Shown one piece after another: positions 63,738-64,000 of a stretch of 64,000 nt of DNA. The translations under genes were made by a program, and so were the position numbers. Each line of letters opens with the position of its first letter. The stretch's first letter is position 1. Source of the DNA: Pelagomonas calceolata (Eukaryota; Sar; Pelagophyceae; Pelagomonadales; Pelagomonadaceae); assembly GCA_918797485.1 (NCBI GenBank), contig CAKKNE010000005.1:4402001-4466000 (forward strand). The letters run 5' to 3'. The notes under the pieces are model-generated. The model did not search any database, was not told where the DNA came from, and saw nothing but the letters and a program-made list of their open reading frames with translations.

Positions 63738-64000
63738 ATGGCCCTCGTCGAACCCGAGCTCTTCATCAAGATATTCTGCGTCGTTATGGGTATGTACGGC
63801 CTCCAGATGCTCGCCGTGCCGGCGAAGATGGTCACGGACCACTTCGACGCGCCGGCGACGCCGCTCCTCCAGTTCTGGATCCGGGGCTCATCGTGCGCCT
63901 TCCTCACGATCGTCTACCTCGTCAAGTTCAAGCTCGCCACGGAGGACGCCGTCCCCGTCGCCCTGGCCATGAGCGTCGCGTGCGGCGCGCTCTACCCGTG
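63738..64000 (+). CDS. Membrane protein, 3' end outside window
   Basis: From the ATG at 63738 there are 87 codons to the window end. Hydrophobic segments are FIKIFCVVMGMYGLQMLAV, CAFLTIVYLVKF and VAVALAMSV-like (VPVALAMSVACGALYP). The ATG is preceded by CATCACC, a good start context. No family is recognised; the protein is at least three-span. Confidence 0.65.
   Translation, partial: MALVEPELFIKIFCVVMGMYGLQMLAVPAKMVTDHFDAPATPLLQFWIRGSSCAFLTIVYLVKFKLATEDAVPVALAMSVACGALYP

Noticed and set aside
63241-63972. 243-codon plus frame upstream of the last gene
   Set aside because: It begins without ATG inside the GCTAG motif region and is out of phase with the better membrane-protein frame at 63738.
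1-64000. Prokaryotic origin, operons or CRISPR arrays
   Set aside because: Spliceosomal introns, eukaryotic protein families, presequences and alternating strands argue against it; no regularly spaced repeat array was seen.

Overview
This window looks like nuclear DNA of a small stramenopile alga, most likely a pelagophyte such as Aureococcus or Pelagomonas. That is an inference, from four things: very high GC; densely packed, mostly intron-poor genes on both strands; many N-terminal presequences ending in an A/G-F junction as in secondary plastids; and introns made of short terminal-inverted-repeat elements ('introners'), which I recall being described for Aureococcus and Micromonas. Convergent genes can be 2 to 25 bp apart.

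Layout. 1-9 kb: 3' part of a giant modular secreted protein, a plastid-type Mini-RNase III, a PAP/fibrillin-like plastid protein and an RVxF-motif protein. 9.6-18.5 kb: a GnT-I-like glycosyltransferase, a low-GC island (11.2-12.8 kb) flanked by gene fragments, a 2OG-oxygenase/sulfotransferase fusion gene with two introner introns, and an XRN exonuclease with inserted dsRNA-binding domains and one introner intron. 18.5-34 kb: coiled-coil protein, Spg1/Tem1-like GTPase, MnmM/YtqB-like methyltransferase, SHAQKYF Myb factor, VOC protein, membrane proteins, an EF-hand/E2-like fusion, a prolyl-hydroxylase-like oxygenase and a large CEP104-like protein. 34-48 kb: HVA22/SAP protein, a 1.8 kb gene-free stretch, ankyrin protein (GC-AG introner intron), FAM210-like protein, ER cyclophilin, protein kinase, DHAR/GST, and a 5'-truncated sterol reductase. 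48-64 kb: UBZ-RING protein (introner inside the RING), bacterial-type class II HMG-CoA reductase, EDR2_C/DUF1336 protein, broken MYND/RINGv/TPR family pieces, Rab32-like GTPase, phosphoglycerate mutase, an ankyrin/RelA-SpoT/LRR protein, and a membrane protein cut by the window end.

The main discoveries are two dispersed systems. First, at least six introner-type introns: the 5' splice site comes from an 8-bp target duplication and the 3' CAG from the element's inverted repeat. In five cases removal restores one continuous protein, so the splice points can be read from sequence alone. Second, a previously unfamiliar (to me) 24-bp palindrome-ended motif (GCTAGTGTCTTAC...CGCTAGC), present at least 14 times, never inside a gene, and in most cases 70-330 bp upstream of a start codon. 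A 69-bp near-identical inverted pair (21.2 and 26.6 kb) and several gene-fragment duplications add to a picture of active small-scale rearrangement.
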